Origin: CAZKCI01 sp964584165
GTDB lineage: Bacteria; Auribacterota; Erginobacteria; Erginobacterales; CAZKCI01
NCBI GenBank assembly: GCA_964584165.1
Contig: CAZOYW010000079.1
Span: forward strand, 1 to 6,854
Reading direction: 5' to 3'
DNA length: 6,854 nt
Shown here: positions 1 to 3,793 of the stretch, piece by piece
How the letters are laid out: every line of letters starts with the position of its first letter
Numbering within the stretch: position 1 is the stretch's first letter
Translations under genes and position numbers: made by a program
The notes under the pieces: generated by a model
Databases searched by the model: none
Told to the model about the DNA's origin: nothing
The model's input: only the letters and a program-made list of their open reading frames with translations

Positions 1-89
1 GTTTTAACTGAATAGTCAGACAAATATGCAAACATAGCCCCATTGGAGAAGACTGTTGACCGAAACTCTGGTTATTAATTGTTCTTTAA
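1..89. other. Left flank of the mobile unit; possible start of a gene leaving the window
   Basis: No complete gene is present. On the minus strand a frame open to the window edge could start at an ATG at position 35 (reading MFAYLSDYSVK) or, in another frame, at an ATG at 43. A TATA-like ATTAATAA on the minus strand (72-79) is at a suitable distance. There is no clear ribosome binding site and too few codons to judge, so this is only a hint of a truncated gene. An AACTCTGGTTAT copy (64-75) resembles two repeats just inside the unit. Confidence 0.2.
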
Positions 90-111
90 GGTTCTGTCAA
101 CTCTTCGGTTA
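90..111 (+). repeat. Left terminal inverted repeat
   Basis: It begins GGTTCTGTCAA and continues to a CGGTTA. Compared with the reverse complement of 3639-3660, 18 of 22 bases match and the first 11 match without error. It lies beyond the stop codon of the last small gene, in non-coding sequence. Confidence 0.5.
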
Positions 112-139
112 TCTTTTTTCCATGTAAACTTTCGGTTAT
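99..139 (+). repeat. Subterminal direct repeats, AACT(C)TTCGGTTAT type
   Basis: Two copies lie at 99-112 (AACTCTTCGGTTAT) and 127-139 (AACTTTCGGTTAT). A weaker copy, AACTCTGGTTAT, lies outside the unit at 64-75. The 10-base core TCGGTTATCT (105-114) recurs inverted at 3598-3607 near the opposite end. Repeats of this kind near IS ends often serve as transposase binding sites; that role is inference here. Confidence 0.4.
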
Positions 140-291
140 TCCTCAAAAAGGTCTAAAACCTTTAAAACAACAGTTTTGCATTTTGGGCATTGATAAAGAG
201 CCAGGTCTTTGTCACCATCTGTCCAATCCCCTGACCAAGCCTTCTGAGTTCTATCGTAAATCTTAACAGTTATTATCTTAATAATATCCAA
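136..291 (-). CDS. Small single zinc-knuckle protein, hypothetical
   Basis: This 51-residue frame starts at TTG 291 and overlaps the last 14 bases of the upstream membrane-protein gene. The next in-frame codon but one upstream is a stop, so TTG is the only normal start available. The protein has an Ile/Lys-rich start, an acidic, Trp-containing middle (around WSGDWTDGDKD, residues 19-29) and a CPKC knuckle at 35-38, followed by a hydrophobic, acidic tail ending LFEE. Only one Cys pair is present, so it could bind metal as a dimer or with other ligands; this is half of a normal zinc ribbon. It is the last of four tightly packed minus-strand genes. I do not recognise the family. Coding status is supported by the sensible sequence and the overlap with its neighbour, but the start lacks a clear ribosome binding site. 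Confidence 0.55.
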   Translation of the reverse strand: MDIIKIITVKIYDRTQKAWSGDWTDGDKDLALYQCPKCKTVVLKVLDLFEE

Positions 292-643
292 TCTTCATTA
301 GAGCATACGCAAAAAACGCAGTAATAAAACTAAGACTCAATATTCCCATGAAGTTATCTACGTTAAGTTGCCCCATTACAAAACTCGCCATATACGATCC
401 AAGATAACTTGATACAACAATTCCCATCATAAAGAAAAGATAAACCCTTGAAGTTTTAACATATCGCCCATTTGAACCCAAGGTCTTTTGTCCTGCAGCA
501 AACCTCCTAGCTATCAATGTCGCAATCGGCCAAGAAAAAAGAAAAGCGAAAAGAAATGACCAAAAAGAGAAACTAACAACTCCAATCATAGAGAGAACTG
601 CAGCAACTAATAGTACCATAAAGATTTCGTCAATAAGTCCCAT
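278..643 (-). CDS. Four-helix small membrane protein, hypothetical
   Basis: The protein has 121 residues and is predicted to lie almost wholly in the membrane. Hydrophobic segments fall at about 5-25, 27-46, 67-90 and 98-119. The only long polar loop (about 47-66) carries two adjacent Arg plus several Lys and Arg. By the positive-inside rule this loop faces the cytoplasm and both termini also face inward. No catalytic motif or signal peptide is visible. It is the third gene of a minus-strand cluster, preceded by the 38-residue basic peptide and overlapping the zinc-knuckle gene at its 3' end. Ribosome-binding sequence before the ATG is weak (A-rich), so translation may be coupled to the upstream genes. 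Function unknown. A holin-like, channel-like or toxin-like role is possible for such a cargo gene but has no direct support. Confidence 0.75.
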   Translation of the reverse strand: MGLIDEIFMVLLVAAVLSMIGVVSFSFWSFLFAFLFSWPIATLIARRFAAGQKTLGSNGRYVKTSRVYLFFMMGIVVSSYLGSYMASFVMGQLNVDNFMGILSLSFITAFFAYALMKIGYY

Positions 644-670
644 TTTTCTTTTTAAATCATTCCGCTTAGT

Positions 671-787
671 TTAGTAGTTGTATTTGTTTGGATTCTTCAT
701 TAGAAGTTTTCCATTTATTTTGGTCTTGAATGTCTTTTTGATTCTGTAACCTAGCAAAACGTTATATCGTTTTTTCAATTTAGCCAT
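671..787 (-). CDS. 38-residue basic peptide, hypothetical
   Basis: The ORF starts with ATG at 787, immediately after the TAA of the upstream membrane peptide and in the same frame (AAA TAA ATG GCT). It encodes a Lys/Arg/Asn-rich peptide beginning MAKLKKRYNVLLGYRIKK and ending NKYNY. Such a charge could bind nucleic acid or membrane phospholipid, but no domain is recognisable. The abutting stop and start suggest translational coupling. Alternatively, occasional readthrough would give a fusion of the two-helix protein with a basic tail. The ORF is short, so coding status rests mainly on the arrangement with its neighbours. Confidence 0.45.
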   Translation of the reverse strand: MAKLKKRYNVLLGYRIKKTFKTKINGKLLMKNPNKYNY

Positions 788-943
788 TTATTTGATTTGT
801 GCAAGAACAAATAGCGACACTATTCCCCAGATTCCTATGCTGATATAAAATGGGGTTGATCCAAACATTTGTGTCAATGCTTCTGCGCTTGCCCATGTCA
901 AGGGTATGGCAAATATTTGAGATACTATTATTCTAGCTTTCAA
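788..943 (-). CDS. Two-helix small membrane protein, hypothetical
   Basis: This 51-residue protein starts at TTG 943. A strong Shine-Dalgarno GGAG lies at 950-953 with a 6-base spacer, and an in-frame TAG just upstream leaves no alternative initiator before Met26. Hydrophobic stretches at about 4-25 (RIIVSQIFAIPLTW...) and 31-50 (PFYISIGIWGIVSLFV...) are separated by a short turn with Gly-Ser-Thr-Pro. It is the first gene of the minus-strand small-gene cluster. Its promoter faces that of the RHH regulator, and an inverted repeat overlaps both. The family is not recognised. Size and topology fit holins, small toxins or membrane-protein modulators, with no evidence to choose among them. Confidence 0.6.
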   Translation of the reverse strand: MKARIIVSQIFAIPLTWASAEALTQMFGSTPFYISIGIWGIVSLFVLAQIK

Positions 944-983
944 TTGCTACTCCAGACTCCATAAACAATGGTATTAAATGTAC

Positions 984-992
984 TATTTAAAC
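984..992 (-). promoter_or_regulatory. TATA-like box of the small-membrane-protein cluster
   Basis: On the minus strand the sequence reads TTTAAATAG. About 26 bases downstream would place transcription start near 962, leaving a leader of about 20 bases that contains the GGAG ribosome site at 950-953. It overlaps the left arm of the 978-1025 inverted repeat, so a bound regulator should block it. Confidence 0.45.
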
Positions 993-1001
993 ATCTAGCA
1001 C

Positions 1002-1009
1002 ATATAAAA
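1002..1009 (+). promoter_or_regulatory. TATA box of the RHH regulator gene
   Basis: ATATAAAA is centred about 53 bases before the ATG at 1059. The predicted start near 1032 gives a short leader carrying AAGGGG (1046-1051) as ribosome binding site, about 7 bases before the ATG. The box sits between the two arms of the inverted repeat. Confidence 0.5.
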
Positions 1010-1058
1010 AACATAAATAGTACATAGTGATAATAATAGCCATGCAAGGGGTTGTTTT

Positions 1059-1199
1059 ATGATGAGCTTTAGAGTAAACTTCGATAGTGCAGAAGCGAAG
1101 AAAATGGAAGATTTAAAGAAGATTTATGGACTAAAACAAAATACTGAGCTCATAAGATTTCTTATAACGAAATCTCATAAAGAAGAATGTAAAGAATAG
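1059..1199 (+). CDS. Ribbon-helix-helix DNA-binding regulator
   Basis: This 46-residue protein has the RHH layout. A short beta-strand (FRVNF, 4-8) is followed by a helix (about SAEAKKMEDLKKIYG, 10-24) and, after a turn with Gln-Asn-Thr, a second helix (about 29-43). RHH proteins of the CopG/Arc type dimerise and insert the paired strands into the DNA major groove, often repressing their own promoter. Two consecutive ATGs (1059, 1062) are possible starts; AAGGGG upstream suits the first. The gene diverges from the small-membrane-protein cluster, and the intergenic inverted repeat covers both promoters, so it probably represses that cluster and itself. It converges on the transposase gene 16 bases away. 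A short antitoxin is an alternative, with one of the small membrane peptides as partner. Confidence 0.7.
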   Translation: MMSFRVNFDSAEAKKMEDLKKIYGLKQNTELIRFLITKSHKEECKE

Positions 1200-1205
1200 T
1201 CCATA

Positions 1206-1233
1206 TTTTCCCTTTTTACTTTTTATTTATTTT
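1206..1233 (+). terminator. Oligo-T terminator after the RHH gene
   Basis: Several T-runs (TTTT, TTTTT, TTTTT, TTTTT) follow the RHH stop on the plus strand with no strong stem, which is the usual archaeal intrinsic-termination signal. They overlap the 3' end of the convergent transposase gene. Confidence 0.4.
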
Positions 1234-1929
1234 TGCTTTACTTGCGTTTTCTATCAGAGTTTTCCACTTATTCTGTCCTTCAATGACTATTCCACAGGCT
1301 TCTGCGGGTGTTTGCCCATCTAAGGTTTCATGTGGTCTAATGTAATTGTGATAAAGTTGGTATCCTTGAAGGATAACTGTGCGTTTCTTCTTTAAGTCTC
1401 TCATGGTCTTTTCCCTGTCTCGGATTTCACCGTTCATTCTTTCCATTTTGTTGTTATTGTGTACTTTTCCATCAAGCGTTATCTTTCTAACATGTTTTGT
1501 TCCTTCAAACACTTGCTCACAAGCTAAAGAGTAACTTGGAAGTCCATCGGTTATGAGGGTTTTAGGTTGTTTTGCCATCAATCTTTTGGCTCTAAAGAAG
1601 AGTAGTCGTGCATCATGCTTCTCTTTGGTTTCTGCTACTTCTTGAGCGATTAGGAACCGTGTTTCATCATCCATCATGGCAAATAGGTATTTTTGGTCGT
1701 CTTTTATTTTCATGTAGATTTCGTCTGCTCTCCAAGTGTTACCTACGTTTGGAGTAATTTTTTCTGCGTATTCTTTCATTAATCGTACATACTTTCTTAT
1801 CCAGTTGTAAATTGTTTGGTGTGAGACTTTTACGCCTAAAAGTTCTAAGCTTTCCATTGTGTTTCTTAGTGATTCTCCTGAGAAGTATAGTTGCATTGCG
1901 CTTGTGATTGCTTGCGGATTATGCTTCAT
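1216..1929 (-). CDS. IS6-like DDE transposase, catalytic part (3' portion of an interrupted gene)
   Basis: The 237-residue product is the catalytic half of an IS6-like transposase. A helix-turn-helix region covers about 8-48 (AITSAMQLYFSGES ... SHQTIYNWIRKY). The RNase H-fold DDE triad is visible as D69 (WRADE), D128 (ITDG) and E163 (MERMNGE). The D128-E163 spacing leaves 34 residues between, as in the IS6 family. The C-terminal IRPHETLDGQTPAEACGI block is typical of DDE integrases. The ATG at 1929 is in the same frame as the upstream zinc-domain ORF, separated only by TAA and AGA codons. Family members I recall read GF-E-(K/R)-M through this point, so the TAA most likely replaces a GAA. This product would then be made only by reinitiation or readthrough. 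On its own it keeps the catalytic residues but lacks the zinc-binding N-terminus. Confidence 0.85.
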   Translation of the reverse strand: MKHNPQAITSAMQLYFSGESLRNTMESLELLGVKVSHQTIYNWIRKYVRLMKEYAEKITPNVGNTWRADEIYMKIKDDQKYLFAMMDDETRFLIAQEVAETKEKHDARLLFFRAKRLMAKQPKTLITDGLPSYSLACEQVFEGTKHVRKITLDGKVHNNNKMERMNGEIRDREKTMRDLKKKRTVILQGYQLYHNYIRPHETLDGQTPAEACGIVIEGQNKWKTLIENASKAKINKK

Positions 1930-1935
1930 TCTTTA
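1930..1935 (-). other. In-frame TAA-AGA junction interrupting the transposase
   Basis: The frame reads GGT TTT TAA AGA ATG AAG CAT. No base is inserted or lost, so removing the stop would restore one continuous transposase of about 373 residues. It looks like a GAA-to-TAA nonsense change. Programmed readthrough or reinitiation at the ATG six bases past the start of the stop is the alternative. A sequencing error is also possible in a draft assembly. Confidence 0.65.
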
Positions 1936-2337
1936 AAAACCAAAGTTTACGCTAAAGGTTTTACCACAAGCAAGACAAGAGAAACGCTGAATATCACCCG
2001 ACTTGTTATGGCGAACACTAAACTTCTTAGTGTTAGTTGAATGACAATAAATACAATTTGAAACGTTTACTTCTTGAATAACTCGGCTAACTTTAACTTG
2101 CTCTTTTATTTTTAGACTAAATTCTACCGCGTGGATGTGCTTGCATTTTACATGGCGACAAGTGTTGTCTGGAAAATCGCAGACTAATTCACCGTTGATT
2201 CTGTTTACGGTATATTCGCCATTTCCACTTTGAGACTTTACAACATAGAGGCAATCGTCAATCTTTTGTATTTGGTTTTGAAGTTGTGTGATTGCTTGAC
2301 CGCGTTCTTCTCTTGTGGTTGTTAGTTGGGCTGTCAT
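1933..2337 (-). CDS. Zinc-finger N-terminal part of the transposase (5' portion of an interrupted gene)
   Basis: This 134-residue ORF is the DNA-binding front of the transposase. A SWIM-like finger spans about 53-67 (C53, C60, C65, H67). A zinc ribbon has C95-C98 and C121-C124, followed by the linker FSVNFGF, which in intact relatives leads directly into the catalytic part. I chose the ATG at 2337, which gives MTAQLTTTREERG and matches the usual family start. A GTG at 2346 is an in-frame alternative that would suit a leaderless transcript from the TATA box at 2370-2377. The canonical SWIM motif is CxC...CxH; here the second Cys is Phe55 (codon TTT, one base from TGT). Together with the in-frame TAA this suggests decay. 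Expression is probably controlled by the AbrB-like protein through the palindromes overlapping this start. Confidence 0.8.
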   Translation of the reverse strand: MTAQLTTTREERGQAITQLQNQIQKIDDCLYVVKSQSGNGEYTVNRINGELVCDFPDNTCRHVKCKHIHAVEFSLKIKEQVKVSRVIQEVNVSNCIYCHSTNTKKFSVRHNKSGDIQRFSCLACGKTFSVNFGF

Positions 2338-2369
2338 TTTAGGCACCTAAAATACAATTAGGTACCTAA

Positions 2370-2377
2370 TAATATAA
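2370..2377 (-). promoter_or_regulatory. TATA box of the transposase gene
   Basis: The minus strand reads TTATATTA. The predicted start near 2347 makes the GTG at 2346 leaderless, or gives the ATG at 2337 a leader of about 10 bases. Operator site 2 touches its downstream edge and site 1 covers the start. Confidence 0.5.
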
Positions 2378-2396
2378 GCGTTTCGGTACCTAAAAC

Positions 2397-2403
2397 TTAT
2401 ATA
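2397..2403 (+). promoter_or_regulatory. TATA box of the AbrB-like gene
   Basis: TTATATA is centred about 40 bases before the ATG at 2440. The predicted start near 2427 falls in the TAGGCGCCTA palindrome, so a bound protein would block initiation. No good ribosome site lies in the short leader. Confidence 0.5.
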
Positions 2404-2439
2404 CACCTAACCGTATTCTTTAGAAGTAGGCGCCTAAAA

Positions 2440-2616
2440 ATGGTAAAACTCCAGAAACAACTATCACGAAAAGTAGAGGGTAAGGTATATCCAAAATATG
2501 TTGTCACTATACCGCCAAAACAAATTGAGGCGCTTGGATGGAAAGAAGGAGAAGAATTAGATGGAGCGATATATGATGATAAATTTATTATTACTAAAAG
2601 GAAGAAAATTAATTAA
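2440..2616 (+). CDS. AbrB/SpoVT-type DNA-binding regulator
   Basis: This 58-residue protein has the swapped-hairpin AbrB/MazE/SpoVT signature. The strand YPKYVVTIPPKQIEALGW (about 17-34) is followed by KEGEELDGAIYDDKFIITKRK (35-55); the alternation of strand, short helix, Gly-Trp-Lys-Glu-Gly turn and strand is characteristic. Archaeal members of this length, basic at both ends, are common free-standing regulators. Members of the fold are also antitoxins, so that alternative remains. The gene diverges from the transposase across a palindrome array and has a palindrome on its own predicted transcription start. Autorepression and control of the transposase are therefore likely. A related site sits at the probable start of the Ntn hydrolase gene. 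Its stop overlaps the end of the convergent 47-residue ORF by four bases. Confidence 0.8.
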   Translation: MVKLQKQLSRKVEGKVYPKYVVTIPPKQIEALGWKEGEELDGAIYDDKFIITKRKKIN

Positions 2617-2756
2617 GCTTTAACCATTATCTTGCTTTTTGCACGCATGTGTTTTCTTTCTTGCCGATATTTAAGTTTGGCAATTTTGATTCTCCGGACT
2701 TTAATTTCGCATGTGATTTTTTTCTCTTTATCAAATAGGTAGTTTTTCAACTGCAT
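2613..2756 (-). CDS. 47-residue very basic protein, hypothetical
   Basis: The ORF begins at ATG 2756, inside the last codons of the Ntn hydrolase gene (26-base overlap, different frame), and ends at 2613, overlapping the AbrB stop on the other strand by four bases. The product starts MQLKNYLFDKEKKITCEIK and becomes strongly Lys/Arg-rich (VRRIKIAKLKYRQERKHMRAK). It is probably one amphipathic helix, which suggests binding to nucleic acid or to the acidic partner protein. No family is recognised. The overlap with the hydrolase gene suggests translational coupling and a shared job. Without this ORF the 114 bases between the two larger genes would be empty. No clear ribosome site precedes the ATG. 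Confidence 0.5.
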   Translation of the reverse strand: MQLKNYLFDKEKKITCEIKVRRIKIAKLKYRQERKHMRAKSKIMVKA

Positions 2757-3546
2757 TATCTATCATCGCATCAATTTGAGATTTCTTTTCCATTTCCAAG
2801 TAAATCTTCTCAAGTTCTGTAATAACTGTTTGTGGTAACATTTTGTACAAACCATTACTTTTAATGATTGCTATATCGGTTGTTGGACCCACACCACCCG
2901 CCATTTCTGCTTTCTTTTTTGCTTCAAAAGCAATGTAAATTGCTCTCTTAAGAGGGAATGAGGGAGCATATTTACGATATGCAAACACTACGTCAGCGTG
3001 CCTTTGTCCAGTTCCAGTACAGACAAAACCTAAAGCATCTTGTGGTATTGCAACGCCTGGGTTTGAGATTTGATAAATATGTGCTTCTGAACCTCTGTCT
3101 ACGCCTATAACTATTACATCTAGTCCTAGGTCAAATTCATCCATCTCATTATTTAATTCTAGTATTGTGCTTTCATGGAGTGTTCTTTGATTTCTGTAGA
3201 AATCTTCTAAAGTTAACCCTCTTCTTGAGAAAATTATATCACTCATATAAGAACGTCGGCAATTTTGATAATAGTCTTTCATTTTAATTACTACATCAGC
3301 AATATTCGGCTTTGTTTCTCTAATTTCTGTTTGAACTGCTTGAATGATGGGTTGATGTATTGTAGCAGCACCAGCAGTTAAGGCTAGGCAATTTCCAAAA
3401 AGTTCAACAATTTTAGGGACATCATGTTCGAATGCTAATGTATTATCCCCACTTGTTAGCATTCGGTCAGAACAGGCTATTGCAGTTTTTCGATTATCGC
3501 AAATTACACCTATATCTATTGTCACAGACTTACCCTCTTTTACCAT
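2731..3546 (-). CDS. Proteasome-like Ntn hydrolase
   Basis: From the chosen ATG at 3546 the protein has 271 residues and resembles proteasome beta-type Ntn hydrolases. Thr9 (KSV-T-IDIG) sits where the catalytic N-terminal Thr lies. Asp27 (CSDRMLTSG) and Lys44 (VPKIVELFGN) match the Asp17 and Lys33 positions, and LTAGAAT and the late TTDIAIIKSNG fit the beta-fold core. If active, the first eight residues would be a propeptide. An insert at about 85-130 and a Glu/Lys-rich C-terminus make it longer than usual beta subunits. A start at 3624 would add 26 residues and has AGGGGA upstream. I prefer 3546 because a TATA box lies 31 bases upstream, an operator copy abuts it, the extension falls in the element's subterminal repeat, and family similarity begins near the Thr. 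Substrate unknown; it may self-assemble or degrade a regulator. Confidence 0.7.
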   Translation of the reverse strand: MVKEGKSVTIDIGVICDNRKTAIACSDRMLTSGDNTLAFEHDVPKIVELFGNCLALTAGAATIHQPIIQAVQTEIRETKPNIADVVIKMKDYYQNCRRSYMSDIIFSRRGLTLEDFYRNQRTLHESTILELNNEMDEFDLGLDVIVIGVDRGSEAHIYQISNPGVAIPQDALGFVCTGTGQRHADVVFAYRKYAPSFPLKRAIYIAFEAKKKAEMAGGVGPTTDIAIIKSNGLYKMLPQTVITELEKIYLEMEKKSQIDAMIDNAVEKLPI

Positions 3547-3581
3547 TAGGTACCGATGCTTTTCTTGTTTGTTGTATAAAG
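3546..3581 (-). promoter_or_regulatory. Leaderless promoter with operator copy for the Ntn hydrolase
   Basis: The minus strand has CTTTATAC (3574-3581) about 31 bases before the ATG at 3546, so a leaderless start near 3550 is expected. Between them TCGGTACCTAA (3546-3556) abuts and overlaps the ATG. It is an 11-base exact match to site 3 of the 2337-2436 array. GGTACC occurs only at these three promoter positions in the window, as far as I can see. Confidence 0.5.
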
Positions 3582-3638
3582 AATTTTGCTCTAAAAGAGA
3601 TAACCGACTTTTTACAAAAGCCATTTAGCTATCCCCTT

Positions 3639-3660
3639 TTACCGACAACTTGACAGAACC
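3639..3660 (-). repeat. Right terminal inverted repeat
   Basis: Read on the minus strand it begins GGTTCTGTCAA and then CGGTAA, the partner of the 90-111 repeat. It lies in the non-coding gap between the Ntn hydrolase and the helicase gene, which places the helicase outside the unit. Confidence 0.5.
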
Positions 3661-3746
3661 AGTCAAATTATTGCAACTCAGTGATTGATTAAAAGGAAAA
3701 TAATTTATTGCATTTTATCAAAGTTATCTTAAAAATATCGATTAAC

Positions 3747-3754
3747 TTATTAAA
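3747..3754 (+). promoter_or_regulatory. Possible TATA box of the helicase gene
   Basis: TTATTAAA is preceded by AAC, a reasonable BRE-like context. The predicted start near 3777 leaves a leader of about 15 bases before ATG 3794 with no clear ribosome site. The 3661-3793 gap otherwise holds only AT-rich sequence. Confidence 0.35.
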
Positions 3755-3793
3755 AAGATACTCAGACGTATCAGCTATACGGTTGGCAATGTA

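Larger units (their letters stand above)
978..1025. promoter_or_regulatory. Inverted-repeat operator between divergent promoters
   Basis: The arms ATGTACTATTTA (978-989) and TAAATAGTACAT (1014-1025) are a perfect 12-bp inverted repeat with a 24-bp spacer. The spacer contains the RHH gene's TATA box, and the left arm overlaps the opposing TATA box. RHH proteins commonly autoregulate through paired short sites, so the adjacent RHH protein is the obvious candidate ligand. The repeat is seen directly; the binding is inferred. Confidence 0.6.
2337..2436. promoter_or_regulatory. Operator array of TTAGGnnCCTAA palindromes between divergent genes
   Basis: Site 1 (2337-2352) is TTTTAGG-CA-CCTAAAA. 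Site 2 (2357-2370) is a perfect 14-bp palindrome, ATTAGGTACCTAAT. Site 3 (2381-2394) is TTTCGGTACCTAAA with one mismatched pair. Half-site 4 is CACCTAA (2404-2410). Site 5 (2427-2436) is a perfect TAGGCGCCTA. Sites 1 and 5 cover the predicted transcription starts of the transposase and AbrB genes. Sites 2 and 4 lie just downstream of each TATA box, and site 3 lies between the two boxes. The layout is nearly mirror-symmetric. The divergent AbrB-like regulator is the likely ligand (inference). Confidence 0.7.
90..3660. mobile_element. Putative IS6-like transposable unit with passenger genes
   Basis: The unit is defined by imperfect inverted repeats at 90-111 and 3639-3660, both beginning GGTTCTGTCAA inward. 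An inner TCGGTTATCT motif lies near each end (105-114 on plus, 3598-3607 on minus). IS6-family ends typically start GGTTCTGT or similar, and the internal transposase is an IS6-like DDE enzyme with an N-terminal zinc domain. At 3.57 kb the unit is far longer than a simple IS because it carries two regulators, four small genes and a proteasome-like hydrolase, so it would be a cargo-carrying IS. The 8 bases flanking each end (82-89 and 3661-3668) do not match, so no target duplication is visible. Either the insertion is old or the ends are wrongly assigned. The match alone is not statistically decisive; position and motif context carry the call. Confidence 0.5.

Noticed and set aside
147..163. 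Small hairpin AAAGGT/ACCTTT followed on the minus strand by TTTTT, like an intrinsic terminator.
   Set aside because: The stem is only six pairs and lies inside the zinc-knuckle coding sequence before its stop; archaea do not generally rely on stem-loop terminators.
700..738. Resemblance of this stretch (minus strand, containing an NKWKT-coding stretch) to the transposase 3' end near 1255-1288, about 27 of 34 bases, suggesting a decayed second transposase copy.
   Set aside because: The match is short and T-rich, lies in a different frame from the plausible 38-residue ORF here, and nothing else of a transposase is present around it.
1042..1062. Six-codon mini-ORF ATG...TGA overlapping the RHH start (ATGA).
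   Set aside because: Too short to support; the AAGGGG within it is more simply the RHH ribosome binding site.
1200..2440. Treating the transposase alone as a short IS with its own ends near 1200 and 2400.
   Set aside because: No inverted repeats were found at those positions; the palindromes at 2337-2436 have no counterpart near 1200 and fit operators better.
3432..3653. Plus-strand 73-codon ORF.
   Set aside because: It is antisense to the Ntn hydrolase start region, has no promoter or ribosome site, and runs through the element's right inverted repeat.
3725..3760. Inverted TATCTT/AAGATA pair upstream of the helicase.
   Set aside because: Six-base arms in AT-rich sequence are expected by chance.
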